From positions 1 through 14,765 of the forward strand of contig CALFVE010000264.1 in the NCBI GenBank assembly GCA_937928475.1: 14,765 nt of DNA. The letters run 5' to 3'. Below, piece after piece: positions 7,331 through 14,505 of the stretch. A model generated the notes under the pieces. It ran no database searches, had not been told where the DNA came from, and saw only the letters and a program-made list of their open reading frames with translations. The position numbers and the translations under genes are program-made. Origin of the DNA: an uncultured bacterium. Its GTDB lineage: Bacteria > Armatimonadota > Zipacnadia > Zipacnadales > Zipacnadaceae. Positions within the stretch are counted from its first letter, which is position 1; every line of letters starts with the position of its first letter.

Positions 7331-7472
7331 CAGGAAAGCGGCGTGGCAGGTGCAAGGTCGAGGGAAGAGAGTGGGAAGGGAGGCCGGGGAGGAGATGAGG
7401 AAGGGAAGGCGGGGAACAGAAACCAGGGGAGGCCAGGTTCGCCCGTCAGACGTGGGCTGCTTCTGAGCGCTG
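7331..7472 (+). other. Purine-rich spacer before recG
   Basis: About 110 bases are almost all G and A on the plus strand, with short words such as GGAAGG and GGGGAGG repeated irregularly. The G-runs at 7362-7364, 7373-7375, 7378-7380 and 7386-7389 could form a G-quadruplex, although one loop is longer than usual. No promoter or terminator was recognised. A similar spacer precedes the coiled-coil gene at 10974-11095. Confidence 0.45.
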
Positions 7473-9818
7473 ATGTCAGCCGGCAAGTCCAAGTCCCCCC
7501 AGCCACCGTTGCGCGTGCGGCCCCGCAAGGTGCTGCTGCTTGAACAGAGGCAAGGCTGCCGCGACCAGGCCGTGATCGGCGGCCTGCCCAAGTTCCTCAG
7601 TACGTGGGCGGCGCAGATGGCGCAAGGCAAGGATGCCGGAGCTGCGGCCTGGGCGCTCGACCTGGCAGAGCGGTTCCAGCGATACAGCGACTTATCCCCG
7701 GATGAACGCAAAGGACTCGTGGCCGCGGCGCTGGCTGAGATGGACCGCGGCGTCGCGGCGGCCGAGCCGCTGCGCTGGGATGACCCGGTAACCGAACTCG
7801 GCTCCGTCGGCCCTCAGCGGGCCCAACTGCTCCGGGCTCTCGGCATTGAGACCCTCGGCGATCTGCTCTGCTATTACCCCCACGCCTACGAAGACCGGCG
7901 CGAGACCGTGCCGCTGGCCGCAGCGCAGCACCGGCAGCCGATTCTGACCCGCGTGGTCGTGACCGGCCCGGGGATGGTGCAATACGCAGGGAACATGCGC
8001 AAGGCCCTGGTGCCCGCGCGGGATAGGACGGGGGAATGCCGCCTGGCCTGGGTGAATCAGCCGTACATGGCCCGGCAATATGCGCGGGGCGAGACCCTAC
8101 TCATCAAGGGCCAGGCCCGGCGCTACCCCAGCGGCCTGGAAATTCTGGTCCAGAAAGCCGAGCGCCTGCCCGCGGGGCCCGAGGAGGAGCAAGGTCTCAC
8201 GCCCCTGTACGCGACCACGGAGGGCATCTCCGAGCAGCGGCTCCGCGAACTCATCGAGCAGGCGCTGGACCGGGTTGCCGAGATTCCCAGCGGCCTGATT
8301 CCGCCGGAACTGGCAAAAGCGCGAGGATTGCAGCCCCTGGCGGAGGCAATCCGGCAAGCGCACCGGCCAGACAACTTGGCCGCGGCGCAAGCAGCGCAGG
8401 CGCGACTGGCCTACGAATCGTTGTTCGCGATGCAGGCGAGCCTGGCCCGGCGACGCGAGCGGCACCGACGCAGCGCTCGCGAAAGTCGGATCCCGGTGGC
8501 CGGCGTGGCCGAGCGGTGGGCCCAAGGGCTCCCCTTCCGACTGACGCAAGCCCAGGAGCGGGCCATCAGGGAGATTCTTGCCGACCTGGAAGCCGAATAT
8601 CCCGGCCAGCGGCTGTTGCACGGAGAGGTGGGGTCAGGGAAGACAGTAGTGGCGGGAGCGGCCCTGCTGGCAACGGCGCTGGCGGGTCGGCAAGCGGCGC
8701 TGATGGCCCCGACGGAACTCTTAGCGGAGCAACACTGGCGCGTCTTGACGCAGTTGCTGCAGCCGTGGGCGATCCCAGTGCAACGGCTGACGGCAGGGGC
8801 AGCGCCGGCCGAGGCGACGCGGGTGCGCGAGGCCCTGGCCAGCGGCGAGGCGTTGGTGACGGTGGGGACCCACGCTCTGTTTCAGGGCGCGGTGCGCTTC
8901 GCCGACCTGGCGCTGGTGGTGGTGGACGAGCAACATCGCTTTGGCGTAAAGCAACGCGCCAGGTTGGCAGCCAAGGGCCTGCGCCCCAACCTGCTGGTGA
9001 TGTCGGCGACACCGATTCCGCGCACCCTCGCCCTGACCGCCTACGGCGACTTTGACGTGAGTGTTCTCGACGAACAGCCCCCGGGGCGGCAGCCGGTCTT
9101 CACTCAGGTCCTGACCGCCAAACAGCGCTGGTCGGTGAACCAGGCCCTCGTGGACCACGCGGTGCGCGGCCAGCGCTCGTTCATTGTCTGCCCGGTCATC
9201 GGAGAGGGGAAGAACGAATTCCTGGCACCGGCGGAGGAGACCTACGAGCGGCTGCGGCGCAGCTTGCCCAGCGTGCGCTTCGGGCTGGTGCACGGGCGGC
9301 TGCCTGCGCAGGAGCGCGAGGAGATCATGGAACGCTTCCGGCGAGGGGAACTGGACGCCCTGGTAGCCACCAGCGTGATCGAGGTGGGGGTGGACGTGCC
9401 GGAGGCCACGCTCATGGTAGTGGAGAACGCGGAGCGGTTCGGCCTCGCACAACTGCACCAACTGCGGGGGCGGGTGGCGCGAGCGGCGCAGCCCGCACGG
9501 TGCTTTCTCCTCACCAACTCGCGCAATCCGGAGGTGCTCGACCGCCTGCAGGTGCTGGAGCGCACTGCCGACGGGTTCGAGATCGCGCAGCAGGACTTGC
9601 TGCGGCGGGGACCAGGCGAACTGTTCGGGGCCAAGCAGCATGGCTACCTGGACGTGAGGCTGGCGCAGGCCGCCAGCGACACCCGCCTGCTGGTGCAGGC
9701 GCGGGAAGACGCCCAGGCGACGCTAGAAGTCGACGCGGACCTGCAGAGGCCGGAGCATCAGGCGCTGCGGAGATACCTGGAGCGCCACGAGGCCCTGGCG
9801 GAGCCGTGGACGCTGTGA
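7473..9818 (+). CDS. recG: ATP-dependent DNA helicase RecG
   Basis: Remodels stalled replication forks and branch-migrates Holliday junctions. The 781 residues are longer than the roughly 690 of E. coli RecG because of an N-terminal extension of about 90 residues (LEQRQGCRDQAVIGGL at 24-38), known in several non-proteobacterial RecGs. The wedge/OB-fold domain is about 100-240. The helicase core follows: Walker A GEVGSGKT (384-391), DEQHRFGVKQR (485-495), SATPIPRTLAL (511-521), VIEVGVDVPEATLMVVENA (635-653), QLRGRVAR (663-670) and the RecG-type segment GPGELFGAKQHG (713-724). All motifs are intact. The ATG lacks a good Shine-Dalgarno sequence and the true start could be slightly downstream. 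The stop overlaps rsmD (GTGA). Confidence 0.96.
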   Translation: MSAGKSKSPQPPLRVRPRKVLLLEQRQGCRDQAVIGGLPKFLSTWAAQMAQGKDAGAAAWALDLAERFQRYSDLSPDERKGLVAAALAEMDRGVAAAEPLRWDDPVTELGSVGPQRAQLLRALGIETLGDLLCYYPHAYEDRRETVPLAAAQHRQPILTRVVVTGPGMVQYAGNMRKALVPARDRTGECRLAWVNQPYMARQYARGETLLIKGQARRYPSGLEILVQKAERLPAGPEEEQGLTPLYATTEGISEQRLRELIEQALDRVAEIPSGLIPPELAKARGLQPLAEAIRQAHRPDNLAAAQAAQARLAYESLFAMQASLARRRERHRRSARESRIPVAGVAERWAQGLPFRLTQAQERAIREILADLEAEYPGQRLLHGEVGSGKTVVAGAALLATALAGRQAALMAPTELLAEQHWRVLTQLLQPWAIPVQRLTAGAAPAEATRVREALASGEALVTVGTHALFQGAVRFADLALVVVDEQHRFGVKQRARLAAKGLRPNLLVMSATPIPRTLALTAYGDFDVSVLDEQPPGRQPVFTQVLTAKQRWSVNQALVDHAVRGQRSFIVCPVIGEGKNEFLAPAEETYERLRRSLPSVRFGLVHGRLPAQEREEIMERFRRGELDALVATSVIEVGVDVPEATLMVVENAERFGLAQLHQLRGRVARAAQPARCFLLTNSRNPEVLDRLQVLERTADGFEIAQQDLLRRGPGELFGAKQHGYLDVRLAQAASDTRLLVQAREDAQATLEVDADLQRPEHQALRRYLERHEALAEPWTL

Positions 9819-10366
9819 ACCGGCTGAGGATTGTCGGAGGCGAGTTCAAGGGGAGAGTTCTGCGGTACCCGCGGGGTGCGCGCATCCGGCCGACAGCAGA
9901 GGCGGTCCGGGAGGCGCTGTTCTCCGCTCTGCAGGAGTACGTAGGCGGCGCGCGCTTTGCAGACCTCTTCGCAGGCACCGGTGCGGTGGGCCTGGAGGCA
10001 CTCAGCCGAGGCGCGACGCGCGCGGTGCTCATAGAGAAAAACCCGCGGTGCGTGCAGGCCATCCGGCTCAGCGCGGCGAACCTGGGCGCCGGCGAGCGGC
10101 TGGTGATCGTGGCGGGGACCGTGGAAGAGCAGTGGGAACGGGCGGCGGAGGAGCATGGCCCCTTCGACCTGGTTTTTGCCGACCCGCCCTATGCGTATGC
10201 GGGCTGGGAGCACCTAGCGGCGAGGCTGCTGGAAGAGAGGGTGGGGCTGACGGAGGAGGCCATCGTAGTTTTCGAGTATGCCTGGCGGCGGCCGCCGCGG
10301 GTGCCGCAGGAGGCGTGGCGGCAGAAGCAGTTTGGGGAGACGGGACTGAGTTTTTACCGGAAATGA
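9815..10366 (+). CDS. rsmD: 16S rRNA (guanine-966-N2)-methyltransferase RsmD
   Basis: Uses S-adenosylmethionine to methylate N2 of G966 in 16S rRNA of the 30S subunit. The 183 residues match the family length. Motifs: RIVGGEFKGR (5-14), RPTAEAVREALFSAL (25-39), the SAM-binding DLFAGTGAVGLEALSRGA (50-67) and the catalytic DPPY (123-126). GTG at 9815 is chosen because it overlaps the recG stop in GTGA and lies just before the first conserved motif. GTG at 9806 is an alternative adding three residues. The rsmD-coaD order downstream of recG is common in bacteria. Confidence 0.94.
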   Translation: MNRLRIVGGEFKGRVLRYPRGARIRPTAEAVREALFSALQEYVGGARFADLFAGTGAVGLEALSRGATRAVLIEKNPRCVQAIRLSAANLGAGERLVIVAGTVEEQWERAAEEHGPFDLVFADPPYAYAGWEHLAARLLEERVGLTEEAIVVFEYAWRRPPRVPQEAWRQKQFGETGLSFYRK

Positions 10367-10460
10367 GAAATGAGGCCGCCGCAACAAGGCGCCGCTGAAC
10401 TAGCGCCGCGGCGCGAGTTTGCCGTGCACATTCTGACTGCGCCAGCGGAGGCGGAAAACG

Positions 10461-10973
10461 ATGGCCGAGGAACCGCTGCAACACATAGCCGTCTGTCCGG
10501 GGAGTTTCGACCCAATCACCGAGGGGCATCTGGACGTAATCCGACGAGCAGCGCACCTGTTCGGGCGGGTAATTGTGGCCGTAGCGGCCGACGGCGGCAA
10601 GCAGCCGCTCTTCTCCCTGGAGGAGCGCATGGAGATGGCGCGGCTGGCCTGCAGCGACCTGCCGAATGTAGAGGTAGATAGCTTCGAGGGTCTTGTGGTA
10701 GAATACGCGCGCCGCCGGGGGGCGGTGGCGCTAGTCAAGGGTCTGCGGGCGATCTCAGACTTCGAGCGGGAAGTGCAGATGGCGCTGATGAATCGGCGGT
10801 TGGCAGAGGAGGTGCACACCATCTTCCTGGTCACGCATCCGGACTATGCCTTCCTGAGTTCTAGCCTGGCCAAGGAGGTTTTCACCCTGGGAGGCGATAT
10901 CGCGGGGCTGGTACCGCCGGTCGTGGCGGAGAGGCTGAGGCAGAAGATGGGGGGTAGCGGTGAGGAAAGATAG
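10461..10973 (+). CDS. coaD: Phosphopantetheine adenylyltransferase
   Basis: Converts 4'-phosphopantetheine and ATP to dephospho-CoA, the penultimate step of coenzyme A synthesis. The 170 residues match the hexameric bacterial enzyme. The nucleotide-binding motif PGSFDPITEGH is at 13-23, with the TxGH pattern intact. VKGLRAISDFEREVQMALMN at 92-111 carries the substrate-binding residues, and SSSLAKEV at 133-140 is the C-terminal signature. GGAGG nine bases upstream supports the ATG. The gene ends in tandem stops, TAG then TAA. The 94-base gap after rsmD contains only a weak GC-rich inverted repeat (GGCGC/GCGCC). It is probably cotranscribed with rsmD. Confidence 0.96.
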   Translation: MAEEPLQHIAVCPGSFDPITEGHLDVIRRAAHLFGRVIVAVAADGGKQPLFSLEERMEMARLACSDLPNVEVDSFEGLVVEYARRRGAVALVKGLRAISDFEREVQMALMNRRLAEEVHTIFLVTHPDYAFLSSSLAKEVFTLGGDIAGLVPPVVAERLRQKMGGSGEER

Positions 10974-11103
10974 TAAATGGAAGGTGGAAGCCGGCAGGGG
11001 GAGGGCCGAGGTGGGCAACGGCCCAGGCGGCAAGTGGGGCAGAAAGGCAGGCGGCAGGCTGGCCAGGGAGTCGGTCCGCGGCGGGATCTAGGGAGGGACA
11101 CGA
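10974..11103 (+). other. Purine-rich spacer between coaD and the coiled-coil gene
   Basis: A G/A-rich stretch with recurring GGCAGG, GGAAGG and GGGGAGGG-like words, similar in style to 7331-7440 but not a clean copy. It ends in a strong Shine-Dalgarno sequence, GGGAGGG (11091-11097), used by the next gene. No promoter was recognised. Confidence 0.4.
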
Positions 11104-11622
11104 ATGGAGATTCTGAGGATACTAGAGGATCTCGAGGCCCTGGGGGAGGCCGGGGAGAAGTGGTATACCCGCGTGGTGCCGGGCTTGATCAGCAAGACGG
11201 TCATTGACGCGGAGCAGTACTTCTCTCTCCTGCATCAACTGCGCTCGGCGCTGCCCGAAGAGATGACCACCGCCTCGCAAGTGGCGCGGGATCGGGAGCG
11301 GATCGTGCGGGAGGCGCATGAGGAACGAGCCAAAATCCTGGAGGCCGCCCGCGAGCAGGCGCAGTTGCTCATCTCTAACGACGAACTGGTGCGGCAAGCG
11401 GAACAGCGAGCGGAGGAGATCCTGGGGCAAGCGCGCATTGATGCGGAGGCGGTGCGGGCGGAGGCGGAGACCTGGGCGCGCGGCGTGGTGGAGCGACTGG
11501 AGAACTACGTGGGGCGCATCGCCGCCACCATTGATAAGACTAAGAAGGCGCTGGTATCCCAGACTTCTTCCAGCCCCGGACGCGGGCATGAGGGACGATC
11601 GGGCGTGGACATGGATGAGTGA
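11104..11622 (+). CDS. Small coiled-coil protein of the coaD-neighbour family (ATP synthase b-like/DivIVA-like)
   Basis: A 172-residue charged protein. Residues 1-52 form a conserved-looking head (MEILRILEDLEALGEAGEKW to LRSALPEE). Residues about 55-150 are a continuous amphipathic helix rich in Ala, Glu and Arg with heptad spacing (ARDRERIVREAHEERAKILE, QAEQRAEEILGQARIDAEAV), followed by a polar disordered tail. Proteins with this layout occur downstream of coaD in Firmicutes and relatives. They are often labelled 'ATPase' or F0 subunit b only because of coiled-coil similarity. No nucleotide-binding motif is visible, so an ATPase role is not supported. A structural or cell-division role is conceivable but unproven. 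GGGAGGG six bases upstream supports the ATG. Confidence 0.75.
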   Translation: MEILRILEDLEALGEAGEKWYTRVVPGLISKTVIDAEQYFSLLHQLRSALPEEMTTASQVARDRERIVREAHEERAKILEAAREQAQLLISNDELVRQAEQRAEEILGQARIDAEAVRAEAETWARGVVERLENYVGRIAATIDKTKKALVSQTSSSPGRGHEGRSGVDMDE

Positions 11623-12352
11623 GTGATGAAGCATCGGCCGTGAGGGCTCCGAGTGGATCCAGCGTGGCGAGGGTACTGGCGCAGGCGGAGCTCCTCAAAC
11701 TGGCCCAAACAGATCCCGACCTTGGCCAAGAAGAAATCCTGCCCGGCCGTCTACGCAGAATGTGGCCGGACCGGGTCCAGCTCCGCATAAGGGCAGGAGA
11801 GCAACGGGCGATCAGCCTGATGGCCTCCGGCATCGCGACGCTCAAGGCAACGGGTGCGGCCTGCGACCAGCCGTGGGTGAAAGCTGCCCTCGGTGCCAGG
11901 CAACTGGAGGAGACCGGCAGCACCCAGGCGGTGCAAGTGAACCTCGGCCTCGTGACCAAACCGGGGCTCTATTAGGCTGCGCTCACCTTACAGACCAACG
12001 ACCCCGCAAAGCCCACGGCTTCGGTCGCGCTCTCCGCGGACGTCACGAGCGCAATCACAGTAGACCAGACAGTTTCCTCTTCGGGTCCCTCAAGCCGGGA
12101 GAGACTAAGACCCCAACCCTTACACTTGCAGCGAGTATGCCCTTTGTGGTCACCGGTACGGAGGTAGACAGGCCGCATCTTGTAACCGTTAGGATAGCCA
12201 AGCGCGACGATGGTTCATATGTAGTCGAGGCCGCCTTGCAACCCCCCAGAACACCGGGGCTGCTGGAGAGAACAATCGAGCTGACACTCGACCTCGTGGA
12301 AGCAGGGACCCTATCCTCAATCTACCACGGAAATGTGATTCCGGAGGAGTGA
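11619..12352 (+). pseudogene. Broken DUF1573/Ig-like beta-sandwich protein (in-frame TAG plus -1 frameshift)
   Basis: Two beta-sandwich repeats are readable across two lesions. The first ends VNLGLVTKPGLY, then TAG (11973-11975), and resumes in the same frame as AALTLQTNDPAKPTASVAL. Across the stop this is the familiar pattern of a glycine-proline turn, a strand, then TNDP, found in DUF1573-type domains. The second domain starts ITVDQTV in frame 3 and continues as FLFGSLKPGETKT in frame 2. This requires one extra T in the T-run at 12073-12075. It then runs cleanly to the TGA at 12350-12352. GTG at 11619 overlaps the coiled-coil stop (GTGA). No signal peptide is visible, although relatives are usually exported, so the true N-terminus may be lost. 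Decay or assembly error are both possible. Confidence 0.7.
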
Positions 12353-12822
12353 GCAGGCTTGGCGCATGCCCGGGTCGCCCAGGAACGGCCTGCCTAGGAG
12401 GCACTTCGAGTCGGAGCGTGCAAACGCAATGGAGGGGCAGGTATGAGGTTCGTAAGTATGACTGTGGTTTAAATCACGATGACGGTGCTCGCGAGGCCTC
12501 TGAGACCTGCACAGAAGCTACACCTCTATCCTCCCAGCAAATGGAGTGCATAACTGGGAGGGGCATTGCTTTCCCCGGCACATGCACCGCCAGCACGAAC
12601 TGCGACGCAGACTGCGAGTACAACCAACTGCACGAGGTGTATGTCCGGTATTCCAACAATCCCCATAAGATATGTGACTGGTGGCCACCCCTTGGGTGGT
12701 GCGATAACGACAAGTGGGGGAAGTGCAGCGGGTACGCATATCTTACGAAAGCGGACTGCCAGAATGACCAAAACCGCGAGTACCCGGTCAATGATACCCG
12801 GATTTGCTGCAGTCTTGAGTAG
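12349..12822 (+). CDS. Cysteine-rich small protein, unknown family
   Basis: The reading frame gives at most 157 residues. The last 120 or so look genuinely coding: 12 cysteines, many Asn, Asp, Tyr and Trp, and segments such as MECITGRGIAFPGTC, STNCDADCEYN, ICDWWPPLGWCDNDKWGKC and NDTRICCSLE. The composition differs sharply from the Ala/Arg-rich neighbours and suggests a secreted, disulphide-bonded or metal-binding protein. The start is unclear. GTG at 12349 overlaps the previous stop (GTGA) but yields a poor N-terminus. GTG at 12418 has no ribosome site. An ATG at 12443 has an excellent site (GGAGGGG) but is in another frame: it reads MRFVSMTVV, meets TAA, then reads ITMTVLA, which would resemble a signal peptide if joined. 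The gene may therefore be damaged at its 5' end. I do not recognise the family. Confidence 0.5.
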   Translation: MSRLGACPGRPGTACLGGTSSRSVQTQWRGRYEVRKYDCGLNHDDGAREASETCTEATPLSSQQMECITGRGIAFPGTCTASTNCDADCEYNQLHEVYVRYSNNPHKICDWWPPLGWCDNDKWGKCSGYAYLTKADCQNDQNREYPVNDTRICCSLE

Positions 12823-12995
12823 GGTGTGGGGTTGCAGGACTTGCAGGCAGGTGTCTGTCCGGTAGCCCGCACATTCGCGCAGGGGGCGGAGGAACAAGGA
12901 GCACCTTTGGCTTGAGAGGAGAATGTGAGTGCGGGTGGGTCCGGTGGAGACATAACGAACGCGGACGCACTCTGTGCGAGGGGGCCGATACTGCC
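12823..12995 (+). other. Short intergenic stretch with a minute ORF
   Basis: No promoter or terminator was recognised. TTGCAGG occurs twice close together near 12832-12848. A GTG at 12925 behind AGAGGAGA opens a 27-residue frame ending at 13008 (MSAGGSGGDITNADALCARG at its start, two Cys in total). It overlaps the next ORF by 13 bases. It could be a leader peptide or chance. Confidence 0.3.
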
Positions 12996-13202
12996 ATGCA
13001 CACAATAACGAGGTGGCGTCTGCCAGGTGCGGCAGCGGGGTTGGTGCCGGTACTGACCACGGTGCTGGGCCGCCTTGTATTGTGGGACCGGGATGATGCG
13101 ACCATCCGAACGTTGACGAGGGGGATCGAGTTTCGCGAGTCACTTATTGAAAGCATGAGAGGGAGCCTGGAATGCGGCCGGCCGAGTGCCGCGGGAGGCT
13201 GA
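12996..13202 (+). CDS. Small putative membrane protein, unknown
   Basis: ATG at 12996 opens a 68-residue frame with a basic start (MHTITRWR), a hydrophobic stretch from about residue 9 to 27 (LPGAAAGLVPVLTTVLGRLV) and a polar tail (DDATIRTLTRGIEFRESLIE). The ribosome site is weak (GAGGGGGCC). It ends four bases before the GTG of the next gene, consistent with an operon. I do not recognise a family. It may instead be the N-terminal remnant of a longer decayed protein. Confidence 0.35.
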   Translation: MHTITRWRLPGAAAGLVPVLTTVLGRLVLWDRDDATIRTLTRGIEFRESLIESMRGSLECGRPSAAGG

Positions 13203-13206
13203 GGCT

Positions 13207-14505
13207 GTGCGCTACTTTGTGTTGATCGGGGCTTGTGCCATGGTGCTGGGTGTGGCCTTATTGGTAGCCCGCCGGACCGCGGGCGAACCCCAATCGTCGC
13301 TCCCGGCTGCGGAACGGCCAACGCATGCATGGGTGGCGGATGTCCGCCGCAGCATTGACGAGGCACGGGTCGCCGTGGCAGCGATCGTTGGGGAGAACCG
13401 GATCACGGAACTACAGTATGAGGGTCTCTCGATGCTTTCGGCATTGGACCAACAGGCGGAGTTCAGTGTCAAAGATACCCGCGAGCGATTCTGGGTTCGT
13501 CTGAGAGACCAGCAAGTAGTGCGGTGGGTACTGGGAGACAGAGTCCTCAATCTTGACCTTGCGCATCCAGTGAGAACAGAGCGCGACCTCATGCGCAGAT
13601 ACTTTCCCCACGTCGTTGCTGAGCGTGCCTTCCTTGCGCATTGTCAAGCACAGGCAGACTCGCGAGGGGCCGTGTACTACGAGCGGCTGTCCGAACATGC
13701 TTTCTGCCCGAAGAACTTCTGCGCCTTCCAGTGGGCGGGCGCCCCGCAACGGCTCGTCCAGGTGAGGGCAAACTGGGAACCACTACGACGGGACGCGAGG
13801 CCGCGGCTGACATACCAGGACGCCCGCCAACAAGCCGCCGACTTCGCGCTGCGCTGGCCGGACGTCAAAAGCGCCTCCGTGTTGGAGCCAGACGCCAATA
13901 TGGTTGAGCGAGGCCAGCTAGCCGAAGTACGCTACGACTAGGCAGGCGTTGTGAGGGCGTTGTACCAGGTGGAGGTGCGTCTGGAGTATACAGGCAGAGA
14001 ATCAGGTCCACAATCGGTGGATGGCGATGCCGGCAGGTACCCCACCGAGGTGCCCATGTATGTGGACGCGGAGACAGGTGCCTGTTTCGGGTACACGCTG
14101 CGATACACATGGCCGCAGGCGGGTCCCGATGACCGCATCGACCTCGCAGTCTCAGTGGCAGGTGTGCCTCGGGGGGTGGAGTGTCTCTATCAACCGCGCG
14201 TGATCGACGCGGAAGCGTATCTGTGTGCACGGTACCTCGACAGCCTCATCTGGAGTGGAAAGTATGAAACCGGACCGGATGGAAGGTTCACAGTGACATT
14301 GGAGGGCCGCACGTGGAGTGGGTGTGTGGGGAGGAACACCCTTTCGCGCGACCACGATGAAGTTCCTTTCCGCCACCATCCGATTCTGGTGGAGGAAGAA
14401 GTGTTCCTGCCGGTGGGAATGGTCGAGCGCCTGACCGGGTGGCGCGGCCGGTTCCTGGGACGCCCCATGCCGGGAAGCACTTTCCTGATGTCCCCCCCAG
14501 GGTAA
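13207..14505 (+). pseudogene. Membrane-anchored PepSY-like/copper-amine-oxidase-N-like protein split by an in-frame TAG
   Basis: GTG at 13207, with GGGAGG eight bases upstream, starts a protein with an N-terminal signal anchor (RYFVLIGACAMVLGVALLVA, residues 2-21). It runs 244 residues to TAG at 13939-13941. The same frame then continues from 13942 to TAA at 14503-14505. A PepSY/YcdB-like segment appears to span the stop: LTYQDARQQAADFA (201-214) and GQLAEVRYD before it, ALYQVEVRLEYTG and YVDAETGACFGY after it. The C-terminal part (VTLEGRTW, VPFRHHPILVEEEVFLPVGM, VERLTGW) resembles copper-amine-oxidase N-terminal-like beta domains, which bind cell-surface ligands. Read as one gene it would be about 432 residues. 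GTG at 13951 could start a separate second protein, but it has no good ribosome site or signal peptide. Product specificity is unknown. Confidence 0.6.

Noticed and set aside
8036..9641. Long overlapping ORFs on both strands within recG
   Set aside because: These are high-GC shadows. The recG frame carries all helicase motifs.
11762..12352. A single 196-residue ORF
   Set aside because: Its first 100 or so residues are an Arg/Gly/Pro-rich shadow of the frame carrying the first beta-sandwich domain. Only the part after about 12076 is genuine.
11973..13941. Genome-wide TAG recoding as the reason for two in-frame TAG codons
   Set aside because: The LCP gene, the TPR gene and coaD end naturally at TAG (coaD as TAG-TAA) at expected family lengths, so TAG is an ordinary stop here.
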